This document shows, one piece after another, positions 43,507-50,949 of a stretch of 64,000 nt of DNA; positions within the stretch are counted from its first letter, which is position 1, and every line of letters begins with the position of its first letter. The notes beneath the pieces were generated by a model, which was given only the letters and a program-made list of their open reading frames with translations, did no database searches and was not told where the DNA came from. The stretch covers positions 136,354 through 200,353 of the forward strand of contig NZ_BAXZ01000016.1 in assembly GCF_000684975.1 (NCBI RefSeq), in the 5' to 3' direction. Source of the stretch: Paraburkholderia acidipaludis NBRC 101816 (lineage in GTDB: Bacteria; Pseudomonadota; Gammaproteobacteria; Burkholderiales; Burkholderiaceae). A program made the position numbers and the translations under genes.

Positions 43507-44715
43507 TCAGGCAACCACAATGCGTCGAGGATCGGCCGCGGCGAATACCTCCGCACGCGTGGAGCCCGCAGTCGGCGGATAGATCCATTCGGTATTGATT
43601 TTGGTCTTGAGCGATTTGGCTTCTTTGCCGACCATCTTGACTTCGCGATCCCATCCCTCCGTATAGACCGCGCCCCAGGGTCCGAGATCGAGACAGGTCA
43701 CGTATTTCGGTTGGGAGTAAGGAATCATCTCCGCGCCAAGCAGGTCTGCGGCAACATTGTGGCCAGCGGAACGCCCAAGATTCATGGCATGCTGGCACGA
43801 CATCATCGCGTAGTTGCCTTCATTATCGGTTGCCGCATACGCGACATCGCCAGTTGCGAAGATTCTGTTCACGCCCTTCACACGCAGATAACGATCCACG
43901 TGCAGGCGCCCCACGGTGTCGCGCTCGGACGGCACCTGCTCAGTCAACGAACTGGCGCGAACCCCGGCCGTCCAGATCACCGTCCGGGTGTCGATACGCT
44001 TGCCGTCGGACAGGGTCAGGCCGTTCACGTCAATGGACGACACTTCCACCCCGAGTTTCACAGTCACACCCAACTCGCGGAGCGCTTCCTCAATCACCGG
44101 ACGCGGACCCGCGCCCAGATCGGGACCAATCTCCCGATGGCGCTCGACGACGATGACCTTGACGGTTGCCTCACTGCCGAGTGCCGCGCGCAGACGAGCG
44201 GGCATTTCCGCGGCGGTCTCGATGCCGGTAAAACCACCGCCCGCAATGACCACCGTGTTGCGCGCCGGCGTGTCCGGTTGATCTGCGAGTTGTTTGATGT
44301 GCGCTTCCAGTGCAGCCGCTTCGTCGATCTGATCGACACTGAATGCGTGTTCCGCCAATCCCTGCACTGGCGGGCGGAACAGGCGACTGCCCGTGGCCAG
44401 CACCAGGCGGTCGTACTGGATCGTCGATCTGCGTTGATCCGTCGTCACGACCTCCAGCGCATCGCGGTCCGGATGAATCCGCTCGACCGTCCCCTGAATG
44501 AAGTTGACCCCAGCCTCGCGAAAAATCTCCGAGAGCGGCGCCTTCATCGAGGCGGCGTGTTCTTCGTAAAGACGCGGGCGGATATGCAAGTGCGGCTCTG
44601 GCGCCACCACGCAAATTTCAACATCTTTCGCGTCTTGCTCGTGGATCAGCCGTGCGGCACTCAATGCACTCCACATGCCGGCAAAGCCGGCCCCGATAAT
44701 CAGAATGCGCTTCAT
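43507..44715 (-). CDS. NAD(P)/FAD-dependent oxidoreductase, type II NADH dehydrogenase-like
   Basis: The protein is 402 residues with two dinucleotide-binding motifs: IIGAGFAGMWSA at the N terminus for FAD and VVIAGGGFTGIETAAEMPA near residue 160 for NAD(P)H. IWTAGV and FATGDVA complete the pyridine-nucleotide disulfide reductase family pattern without redox-active Cys pairs, as in NDH-2. No clear C-terminal membrane helix is seen, so quinone reduction is plausible but not proven. An imperfect palindrome at 44845-44875 lies 130 bases upstream. It matches one before the rrf2 gene, so this flavoprotein is probably controlled by that Rrf2 regulator. Confidence 0.88.
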   Translation of the reverse strand: MKRILIIGAGFAGMWSALSAARLIHEQDAKDVEICVVAPEPHLHIRPRLYEEHAASMKAPLSEIFREAGVNFIQGTVERIHPDRDALEVVTTDQRRSTIQYDRLVLATGSRLFRPPVQGLAEHAFSVDQIDEAAALEAHIKQLADQPDTPARNTVVIAGGGFTGIETAAEMPARLRAALGSEATVKVIVVERHREIGPDLGAGPRPVIEEALRELGVTVKLGVEVSSIDVNGLTLSDGKRIDTRTVIWTAGVRASSLTEQVPSERDTVGRLHVDRYLRVKGVNRIFATGDVAYAATDNEGNYAMMSCQHAMNLGRSAGHNVAADLLGAEMIPYSQPKYVTCLDLGPWGAVYTEGWDREVKMVGKEAKSLKTKINTEWIYPPTAGSTRAEVFAAADPRRIVVA

Positions 44716-44844
44716 GAAGTAGTCCTATTCATTAAGTCGAATGTTTTGTCGAATGGAGCCGCGATCGCGACCCGCGCCGCCTGGATCGACAAAGTGATCG
44801 CACCTTGCATCATCGTCGTTTGCAAGCGGCCGGTTGCAGCACCG

Positions 44845-44875
44845 CTTAACTACGATTCTATGAGTCGCAGTTAAG
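44845..44875. promoter_or_regulatory. palindromic operator upstream of the flavoprotein gene (candidate Rrf2 site)
   Basis: The core is ACTACGA at 44849-44855, nine bases, then TCGCAGT at 44865-44871. The symmetry extends outward by CTTA/TAAG on both sides, giving an 11-base arm with one mismatch. The same half-site and the same nine-base spacing occur before the rrf2 gene at 45586-45608. The site lies 130 bases before the flavoprotein start. The shared site is direct observation; binding by the Rrf2 protein is inference. Confidence 0.7.
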
Positions 44876-44950
44876 TTATGCAAGAAATTTCGGCCGATGG
44901 TCAGCCTTCGCGAATACGCGTGGAGTGGTGTATCAGGGGGAGCGGAAAGA

Positions 44951-44986
44951 AAACGGGCTCGCGATCTTCAAGACGCGAGCCCGTTT
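44951..44986 (-). terminator. Rho-independent terminator after the rrf2 gene
   Basis: A perfect 13-base stem (AAACGGGCTCGCG at 44951-44963 with its complement at 44974-44986) has a 10-base loop. Reading the minus strand the stem is followed by TTTTCTTT-type sequence. It lies about 70 bases past the rrf2 stop and separates that gene from the flavoprotein gene downstream. Confidence 0.8.
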
Positions 44987-45054
44987 GAATGCGGTGCGGT
45001 TGCGAAAGTCGTCGGCGCCTCGGTGTGTAGCCCGGCCATGTATTGGTACAGGGA

Positions 45055-45579
45055 CTAGCGATCCTCGCCTCGACGACCGATTGATCGCTCGGCGAACCAC
45101 TTCACGACGTTACGCCCGTAGCTGGCAGGCGCCTTGGCGGTTGTCCGATGCGCGAGGTCGGCAAGCGTATGCCTTTGCAGTTCTTCTCGTAGGGCGTTCT
45201 CAGCGGTTCGCATCACCCCGTGGATCGAGCAGACGCCTCGTGTTGCCCATTCCGGTGCCTGATCGTTGAACACGGCGCAACGCGTGCGTATTTCACGGCA
45301 ATCGAAAAGCGGCTTTTCGCCGTCAATCGCTTCGACGACCTGCGCAACAGTAATATCCTCAGCCGGACGGGCAAGCGCGAAGCCACCACGGACTCCCTCC
45401 GTGGCGACCACCAGCCCGGCCTTTGCCAGCTTGGTGAACAGCTTCGCCAGATAATCCTGGGGCACGCCCTGTAGTTCCGCGAGGTCGCGCACACTCGCCT
45501 CCTTCACGCCGGCCGGCGATTCGGTCAGGTAAAGGAGGCAGTGCAACCCGTATTCCACGCCGGTGCTAATGAAGGACAT
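45055..45579 (-). CDS. Rrf2-family transcriptional regulator with three conserved cysteines
   Basis: The protein is 174 residues from the ATG at 45579 (MSFISTGVEYGLHCLLYL), which matches the usual Rrf2 start; the 21 upstream in-frame residues overlap the operator. The winged helix-turn-helix covers about residues 1-75 (VPQDYLAKLFTKLAKAGLV, then GVRGGFALARP). C94, C101 and C117 lie where IscR and NsrR hold an iron-sulfur cluster, so a redox- or NO-sensing [Fe-S] cluster is likely. A matching palindrome lies only 7 bases before its own start and another before the flavoprotein gene, indicating autoregulation plus control of the NDH-like gene. Confidence 0.88.
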   Translation of the reverse strand: MSFISTGVEYGLHCLLYLTESPAGVKEASVRDLAELQGVPQDYLAKLFTKLAKAGLVVATEGVRGGFALARPAEDITVAQVVEAIDGEKPLFDCREIRTRCAVFNDQAPEWATRGVCSIHGVMRTAENALREELQRHTLADLAHRTTAKAPASYGRNVVKWFAERSIGRRGEDR

Positions 45580-45585
45580 CGCAAA

Positions 45586-45608
45586 ACTAGGACTTAATGT
45601 GTCGTAGT
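45586..45608. promoter_or_regulatory. palindromic operator at the rrf2 start (candidate autoregulatory site)
   Basis: ACTAGGA at 45586-45592, nine bases, then TCGTAGT at 45602-45608. One mismatch from perfect symmetry, and the same half-site and spacing as the element at 44849-44871. It sits 7 bases upstream of the rrf2 ATG, where a bound repressor would block transcription or translation. Confidence 0.65.
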
Positions 45609-45669
45609 AGTGTAGAATAACGGAAACGTGCGGCTTGTGCAAATGCCGAGCGCGATTTCTACCGCCCGC

Positions 45670-45987
45670 TCAGAGAATCAGCCGTTCATAACGGCCATCG
45701 GCGTGCTCGACACACTCGCCAGGAACCGGTAAGCGCTGATCGCGCCCGTAGTCGTAGAGTTTATGCGCCGCGCCGATCTGGCCGAAATCCAGCTCCACCC
45801 CATAGCGGCTCTCTTCACGCCCTGCTTCGAAAATCAGCCGCCCGAACGGATCCACCGCCGCGCTGCCTCCCGCGAACGTGATGTTGCCGCTGCCTTCGTG
45901 CACCCGGTTGGCCATCACGGCAAATACCTGGTTCTCCTGTGCACGCGCCATGATCGCCGTACGATGCAAGTAACCATAAGGCCCCAA
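45670..45987 (-). pseudogene. C-terminal fragment of a nitrilase-family (carbon-nitrogen) hydrolase
   Basis: About 95 residues read ARAQENQVFAVMANRVHEGS, FAGGSAAVDPFGRLI and a YGVELDFGQIGAAHKLYDYG segment, the typical last third of the nitrilase superfamily fold. The part with the catalytic Glu, Lys and Cys is missing; upstream on the same strand the sequence changes to an unrelated fragment. The remnant therefore has no catalytic site. It may still be translated, from a GTG/ATG near 45987, but is almost surely non-functional. Confidence 0.75.
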
Positions 45988-45991
45988 TCTG

Positions 45992-46167
45992 ATGAACTAC
46001 ACCTCGTATCCAACCGAGATATCGGCCGCGAAAGCACTTATTCGCCCGGACGTGCTGGCCGACCCGGCGGTATTCACGCCGCCCGTAGAGACTACCGCAA
46101 GATGTTCGTGAGCAAGCCGATGACGGCGGAGCTCGCACGCCTGCAAATCGGCTCTGAGCGAAGTTGA
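45992..46167 (+). pseudogene. remnant of an ABC-transporter (polyamine-type) substrate-binding protein C terminus
   Basis: On the plus strand, MNYTSYPTEISAAKALIRPD and the following VLADPAVF read like the end of PotD/PotF-type binding proteins. The frame stops at 46111. The continuation (KMFVSKPMTAELARLQ) is in another frame to a stop at 46167, so a frameshift is needed to join them. No ABC permease or ATPase gene is present. Assigning the polyamine family is from memory of the pattern and is uncertain. Confidence 0.4.
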
Positions 46168-46183
46168 AGACGGGGCCCGATCC

Positions 46184-46753
46184 TTACCAGGGCTCTCGTA
46201 GAAGGTGCGGCCACTCCTGCTGCCAACGCTCCGTCTTCCGGGCATACACGTCGGATATCGGTAAACGCCTGTTCGGCTTCAGTTTGCCGTCGAACAGGTC
46301 TCGCAACCCAAAGGGCGAATAGACTTCAAAACGCTCGTCCCGGCGTTGCACGCCGACGGCAACCGTCGCACACGGGAATCGATCGATCCCGTCCGAGGCC
46401 CGGCTCACGGCACCGAACGGGATGCCGAATTTCGTCGGATACCAGATCGGAACACGAACCTGGTTGCGAACCTGCACTTCGGCAGGAAAGTCCGCAAACA
46501 GCCTTTTGGCCTCGCGAATTACGGCGTCCTCAGCCTGCCAGGAAGTGTCTGGGTCGTAGTAGAATAGATCGTAGTCCAAAATGCCTGCGTGAATGTCGCG
46601 ACTGGAGGCCAGGTTCCAGACCGACTGCGCAATACAGCCGGCAGTTAGCCACCAATCCTCAAAGCCAAGCCGGGGCGCCCGATCCAGAATCCGTTTGTTC
46701 CATTGATTCTGCTGTATGGCGCAGACGAGATCGCGCTCAAGAGATTCGCTCAT
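46184..46753 (-). CDS. nucleotidyltransferase-fold protein (DUF925-like)
   Basis: The 189-residue protein has the pattern WWLTAGCIAQSVWNLASSRD followed by ILDYDLFYYDPDTSW. This is the NTase-fold domain of the DUF925 family, with the D-x-D-type acidic pair in DYDLFYYD. The rest has AEVQVRNQVRVPIWYPTKFG and VYSPFGLRDLFDGKLKPN, also family-typical. Its substrate is unknown; it is not a tRNA nucleotidyltransferase or an aminoglycoside adenylyltransferase of a known class. It stands alone, with a haloacid dehalogenase gene upstream on the same strand. Confidence 0.85.
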   Translation of the reverse strand: MSESLERDLVCAIQQNQWNKRILDRAPRLGFEDWWLTAGCIAQSVWNLASSRDIHAGILDYDLFYYDPDTSWQAEDAVIREAKRLFADFPAEVQVRNQVRVPIWYPTKFGIPFGAVSRASDGIDRFPCATVAVGVQRRDERFEVYSPFGLRDLFDGKLKPNRRLPISDVYARKTERWQQEWPHLLREPW

Positions 46754-46804
46754 TGGATCGTACGCACAAGAGTACCTGAGAGCATGGCGTGCCTCACGCT
46801 GCAG

Positions 46805-47527
46805 TCAACGGCAGCAGCCAGGTTCGTCCGCCAGTTCGTTCAAATCGCCGACAACGAACTCCCATGCCTGCTCCGCCTTCAGGTCCGTCTGCTGGTGAGG
46901 GCCATGCTCGGTCGGTCGCGCAACGAAAGCCGTGGCCAAGCCGCACCGGCGGGCCGCAGCGAGATCGCCGTTGTGGGCTGCCACAAGGCAGACTTCGGCC
47001 GGAGCAAGACCGAGCATGTCCGCCGTCTCGCTGTAGACCTGCGGCGAAGGCTTATAAGCACGCACGACCTCGGCGCCAAGAATGGCGTCCCACGGCAAAC
47101 CGGCCCGTTTGGCCATGTCCACCATCAACCGGATGTTTCCGTTGGAGAGGGGCGCGATAATGAATTCGCGCTTCATGCGGCGCAGTGCCTCGACCGAATC
47201 GGGCCATGGATCCAGACGGTGCCACGCCAGGTTGAGTTCATCGATCTCGGACTCCGCCGCCCCGACGATCCCGTAGTGCGTCAGTACCTTCACGAGATTC
47301 TCGCGATGCAGGACATCCAGCCGAACGTAAGGTCGGCGCCCGCTGCGGACTTCTTCCATTGCGGGTGAATACTCGCGACGCCACGCATCCGCGAAATCGA
47401 AGGCATCCAGCGCCGGTGCGTACCGATTCAGGAAGGGCCTGGCTTCTCGTGCAACACCGCTTCGCCAGTCGACGACGGTCCCGAAGACGTCGAACACGAA
47501 GGCCTTGATTCCAGTCTGGTTCGTCAT
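46805..47527 (-). CDS. (S)-2-haloacid dehalogenase type II-like HAD hydrolase
   Basis: The protein is 240 residues. FVFDVFGTVVDW carries the nucleophile Asp and the FGT motif of HAD type II dehalogenases. PLSNGNIRLM (Ser/Asn) is motif II, ILGAEVVRAYKPSPQVY contains the conserved Lys, and CLVAAHNGDLAAARRCGLAT with its Asp is motif III/IV. Members remove halide from 2-haloalkanoic acids or act as broad phosphatases. The more common N-W-D motif in the last block reads HNGD here. A 51-base gap separates it from the nucleotidyltransferase gene. Confidence 0.9.
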   Translation of the reverse strand: MTNQTGIKAFVFDVFGTVVDWRSGVAREARPFLNRYAPALDAFDFADAWRREYSPAMEEVRSGRRPYVRLDVLHRENLVKVLTHYGIVGAAESEIDELNLAWHRLDPWPDSVEALRRMKREFIIAPLSNGNIRLMVDMAKRAGLPWDAILGAEVVRAYKPSPQVYSETADMLGLAPAEVCLVAAHNGDLAAARRCGLATAFVARPTEHGPHQQTDLKAEQAWEFVVGDLNELADEPGCCR

Positions 47528-47713
47528 GTGATCCCGTGCAAATTGGTTGAAGTGGGCGTTGGCCGCGATTCGATCGGATGGCGAAATGATGCGAGTCCGC
47601 TTGTATTCTCACTTATTCTGCACCGGTTTCGACCAACCGCATTGGGGCGTCGTCGACGAAACTCCGGATCGCGACACCGCAGGGCAGCCCATGTGATCGC
47701 TTCAAGGCCAACA

Positions 47714-48319
47714 TCACCCCGATCGCGCCCGCTTGCGCGGCTTCACCAGCCTTTCCACTGCCCCCCCGGTGACATCCTTGAACAGCGCGACGCCACCATA
47801 AGCCCGCGCAGCCAGCATGGCACCGTAGACCAGCGACACGAGCGTTGCGGCCTCGGTTTGAACCGATGACTCCAGTTTGACGAGATCGTTTTTCACGCCG
47901 GACTCAAACACCCCCTCTAGCCACGAAGTCAGGCTATCGAAGAACGTTTTCACGCCTTGCGCCACCTCTTCCGGCAGCGAAGGCAGTTCGGCGCCAAGCA
48001 TGCCCGCCACGCAAAACGGAGCCGAGTCGTCCGCAATGCAGCGTTCCCAATGGCCCACGTAGGCACGCAACTGCGCAATAGCGTCGGCGCCACTCGCCTG
48101 AAGTGCCTCCACGTCCGCGTCAAACGCCTCCCGCCACTCGCTCAACACCGCGATCACGAGATCGGTTTTGGCGGGAAAGTGGTGGTGAATGCTTGCCTTG
48201 CGAATGTCGATCGCTTCCGCGATATCGGCATAACTGAACCCGTTATAGCCGCGACGCATGATGAGTTGCCGGCCGGCCGCCATGATCCTGTTTGCCGTAA
48301 GGTCTCCGGTTGCTGTCAT
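47714..48319 (-). CDS. TetR/AcrR-family transcriptional regulator
   Basis: The protein is 201 residues. RRGYNGFSYADIAEAIDIRK and ASIHHHFPAKTDLVIAVL form the helix-turn-helix; the rest is an all-helical ligand domain ending in a basic KPRKRARSG tail. The gene is divergent from an alpha/beta hydrolase gene at 48489. Two related palindromes lie in the gap, one just before this gene and one before the hydrolase, so the protein most likely represses both. The effector is unknown. Confidence 0.92.
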   Translation of the reverse strand: MTATGDLTANRIMAAGRQLIMRRGYNGFSYADIAEAIDIRKASIHHHFPAKTDLVIAVLSEWREAFDADVEALQASGADAIAQLRAYVGHWERCIADDSAPFCVAGMLGAELPSLPEEVAQGVKTFFDSLTSWLEGVFESGVKNDLVKLESSVQTEAATLVSLVYGAMLAARAYGGVALFKDVTGGAVERLVKPRKRARSG

Positions 48320-48325
48320 TTAGCC

Positions 48326-48342
48326 TACCATCTAGTCGGTTG
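48326..48342. promoter_or_regulatory. second, imperfect TetR-type operator before tetR
   Basis: The core CCATCTAGTCGG at 48328-48339 is an imperfect palindrome with a central CTAG, and shares 9 of 12 positions with the core CCTACTAGTAGG of the perfect palindrome at 48408-48427 when read on the minus strand. It sits 8 bases upstream of the tetR start. Operator function is inferred. Confidence 0.5.
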
Positions 48343-48407
48343 ATTGAGCGATAGTGTACGTGGAGCAGGGATCGATTTCCAGCCTCGAAATTTTCCTTGC
48401 CTCTTAA

Positions 48408-48427
48408 CCATCCTACTAGTAGGATGG
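48408..48427. promoter_or_regulatory. perfect 20-base palindrome between tetR and the alpha/beta hydrolase gene
   Basis: CCATCCTACT followed directly by its exact reverse complement AGTAGGATGG, ending at 48427. It lies 61 bases before the hydrolase start at 48489 and is almost certainly the operator of the divergent TetR regulator. A related imperfect site is near 48326-48342. Confidence 0.8.
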
Positions 48428-48488
48428 CTTCATCGAGCGGGAACTGTCCTGTCGACGTCTTCCTTACCCCTTATTCAGGAGCATGAAA

Positions 48489-49259
48489 ATGAAGCTTTCC
48501 TCATACGTAACCCGCATCGCCGCCGCCGTTGCCCTTTCCGCTGCCGCCCTCGGCTCGCAGGCCGCCACGGCCGCGCCCATCAAGAACGTCGTTCTCGTCC
48601 ACGGGTATTTCGCCGACGGCTCGGGCTGGCAGGCCGTTTCGAAGATCCTCACGCGCGACGGCTACAAGGTCTCCGTCGTGCAGGAGCCGGAAACCTCGTT
48701 CGACGACGACGTGAAGGCAACCACCCGCGTGATCGACGCGCAGGACGGCCCGAGCATCCTCGTCGGCCACAGCTATGGCGGCGCGGTCGTGACCGAGGCC
48801 GGCAACGACGACAAGGTCGCAGGTCTCGTCTACGTGGCCGCGTTCCAGCCCGACACGGGCGAAAGCCCGCTCGAGCTGGCCAGGAAGATGCCGCCCGCGA
48901 CCAAGGCCATCAAGGCGACCGCTGACGGCCACCTGTACATCGATCCGGCCGATTTCCATCAGGATTTCGCCGCCGACCTGCCCGCGGCCGAAGCGAGCTT
49001 CATGGCCATTTCGCAAGTGACCCCGGCGGCGCAATCGTTCGGTGTACCGATCACGCACGCCGCATGGAGAACCAAGCCGAGCTGGGCGGTCGTGGCAACC
49101 GCGGACCGCGCGATCAATCCCGATCTGGAGCGTTTCATGACCCAGCGCGCGGGCAGCAAGACGGTCGAGATCAACTCGAGCCACGTGGCCTACATGTCGC
49201 ATCCGGCCGAGGTCGCGAAGCTGATCGAGCAAGCCGCGGCGCAGTCCAGCAAGGAATGA
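48489..49259 (+). CDS. exported alpha/beta hydrolase
   Basis: The 256-residue protein has a signal peptide (MKLSSYVTRIAAAVALSAAA, cleaved near residue 30). VVLVHGYFADGSGW is the oxyanion region and GHSYGG holds the nucleophile Ser of the alpha/beta hydrolase fold; a His in the SSHVAYMSHP segment is the expected catalytic His. The second ATG at 48489 is chosen because AGGAG lies 7 bases before it; an ATG at 48483 has only one base of spacing. It is divergent from a TetR gene with a perfect palindrome between. Probably a periplasmic esterase or lactonase; the substrate is unknown. Confidence 0.9.
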   Translation: MKLSSYVTRIAAAVALSAAALGSQAATAAPIKNVVLVHGYFADGSGWQAVSKILTRDGYKVSVVQEPETSFDDDVKATTRVIDAQDGPSILVGHSYGGAVVTEAGNDDKVAGLVYVAAFQPDTGESPLELARKMPPATKAIKATADGHLYIDPADFHQDFAADLPAAEASFMAISQVTPAAQSFGVPITHAAWRTKPSWAVVATADRAINPDLERFMTQRAGSKTVEINSSHVAYMSHPAEVAKLIEQAAAQSSKE

Positions 49260-49470
49260 CGAAGCGCACGTGTCCGCGGCGAGTAGCGTTTCTTGCCGAA
49301 CTGTTAGGATGATTTTGGACGGGTGGCCCTGTTCCGTCACGATGTCGGTCTTCCCATCGCTTTGCGTCGTTCGCTTTCGGCGGCCTTTCGCCGAAGCGGT
49401 AACTTCTGTCACCCGGACGCCGGATCCCGTGGACCGGCGATTACCCGGATAACGTCAAAGGAGCATGACC

Positions 49471-50307
49471 ATGCCGTACGTTACGACGAAGGACAATGTC
49501 GAAATCTTCTACAAGGATTGGGGCCCCAAGGACGCCCAGCCCATCGTCTTCCACCACGGCTGGCCACTATCTTCCGACGATTGGGACGCCCAACTGCTCT
49601 TTTTCGTCCAGAAAGGCTATCGCGTCGTCGCGCACGACCGACGCGGTCATGGTCGTTCGTCGCAGGTTTCGGACGGACATGATATGGACCACTACGCAGC
49701 CGACGCCTTTGCCGTCGTGGAGGCGCTCAATCTGCGCAACGCCGTGCATATCGGCCATTCAACCGGCGGCGGCGAGGTGGCCCGTTATGTGGCGAGACAC
49801 GGGCAGCCCAGCGGGCGCGTAGCCAAAGCGGTGCTCGTGAGCGCCGTGCCCCCGCTCATGCTCAAGACCGAGGCCAATCCGGAAGGTCTCCCGATCGAGG
49901 TCTTCGACGGTTTCCGCAAGGCGCTTGCCGACAATCGCGCCCAGTTCTTCGTCGACGTCCCGGCGGGCCCCTTCTACGGCTTCAACCGTCCCGGCGCGGC
50001 GGTCCATCAAGGCGTGATCCAGAACTGGTGGCGCCAGGGAATGATGGGGAGCGCGAAGGCGCACTACGAGGGCATCAAGGCCTTCTCGGAAACGGATCAG
50101 ACAGAAGATCTCCAGACCATCACGGTCCCGACGCTGGTGCTGCATGGAGAAGACGATCAGATCGTACCGATCGCCGATGCGGCGCTGAAGTCGATCAAGC
50201 TGTTGAAAAACGGAACGCTGAAGACATACCCCGGTTTTTCGCACGGCATGCTAACGGTGAATGCAGAAGTCCTGAATGCCGATCTGCTCGCCTTCGTGCA
50301 GGCATAA
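49471..50307 (+). CDS. alpha/beta hydrolase, non-haem haloperoxidase-like
   Basis: The protein is 278 residues. FHHGWPLSSDDWDAQLLFF, AHDRRGHGRSSQ, GHSTGGGEVARYVARHG (nucleophile Ser), LHGEDDQIVP (acid) and FSHGM (His) make the complete catalytic set of the non-haem chloroperoxidase/esterase subfamily. The ATG at 49471 has AAGGAG 7 bases upstream; an ATG two codons earlier is too close to it. The protein is cytoplasmic, with no signal peptide. It follows the exported hydrolase by about 210 bases, so a shared transcript is possible but not certain. A terminator lies at 50376-50411. Confidence 0.93.
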   Translation: MPYVTTKDNVEIFYKDWGPKDAQPIVFHHGWPLSSDDWDAQLLFFVQKGYRVVAHDRRGHGRSSQVSDGHDMDHYAADAFAVVEALNLRNAVHIGHSTGGGEVARYVARHGQPSGRVAKAVLVSAVPPLMLKTEANPEGLPIEVFDGFRKALADNRAQFFVDVPAGPFYGFNRPGAAVHQGVIQNWWRQGMMGSAKAHYEGIKAFSETDQTEDLQTITVPTLVLHGEDDQIVPIADAALKSIKLLKNGTLKTYPGFSHGMLTVNAEVLNADLLAFVQA

Positions 50308-50375
50308 CGAAACAACATGAGCCCGCGTGATCTGTCTGATCAAGGGCGAATACAGCGGAAAGGAGAAATGGATTG

Positions 50376-50411
50376 CGCCGGGTGCCTGCTGAAGGCACCC
50401 GGGCGATTTTC
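50376..50411 (+). terminator. Rho-independent terminator after the haloperoxidase-like gene
   Basis: A 9-base perfect stem (CCGGGTGCC at 50378-50386 with GGCACCCGG at 50394-50402) and a 7-base loop are followed by GCGATTTTCC. It lies about 70 bases after the stop at 50307. Confidence 0.7.
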
Positions 50412-50949
50412 CGTTTCCGCTGCTGGAATTGCATGTGTCCAAGGCGGCCGTCAAGCGGACCGCCAACGCGATGAGCGAAACCGATTCGCTCGTGCTGTTC
50501 GACACGCGCCTTGCGAGCGAAAACATCCGGCTCTCGAAGCGCGAGTACGAAAGCTGCCGCCACTACCTTCGTGACATCAGTCGGAGTTGTCGTCAGGACA
50601 ACGCACATTACATTAAACTTTCATGAAATGTTGTTTATGTAAAAGCCCTCGAACCTTGCGTTAACTCGCGGGCAGGGCCGATCCGGGAATGGTGGCGCAA
50701 GTCCATTGAAAACAAGGCGAAAACCGGCCTTCAGATACCGCGCGGGATGCGCGCCGGTTCCGATATCGGGAGTCAACCGCATGTTGCAACGGGGCGACAC
50801 CGGTGCAAATTCATTATTGAAATTTAATGAATGGAAATATCATCCCGACCGTTCAGTCGCCGGAATTTGCCGGCGTACAGACAGAAACGAAAACTGTAAT
50901 AGCGGCGCCCGCTGTGCGCGCCGCTGGTCAAACAATGTCGGGGACTTTC
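50412..50949. other. intergenic region and leader upstream of the porin gene
   Basis: These 538 bases hold no convincing gene; a 65-codon open frame at 50429-50626 has no recognisable product. The stretch 50600-50640 is AT-rich and may be promoter sequence. A 24-base dyad, ATTCATTA at 50809-50816 and TAATGAAT at 50825-50832 with 8 bases between, lies 118 bases before the porin ATG. It could be an operator, for example for an OmpR-like or other porin regulator, or part of the leader. Confidence 0.45.

Noticed and set aside
50429..50626. A 65-codon open frame between the haloperoxidase-like gene and the porin
   Set aside because: It follows a terminator, has no ribosome-binding site of quality and no recognised sequence. 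A real small gene cannot be excluded.
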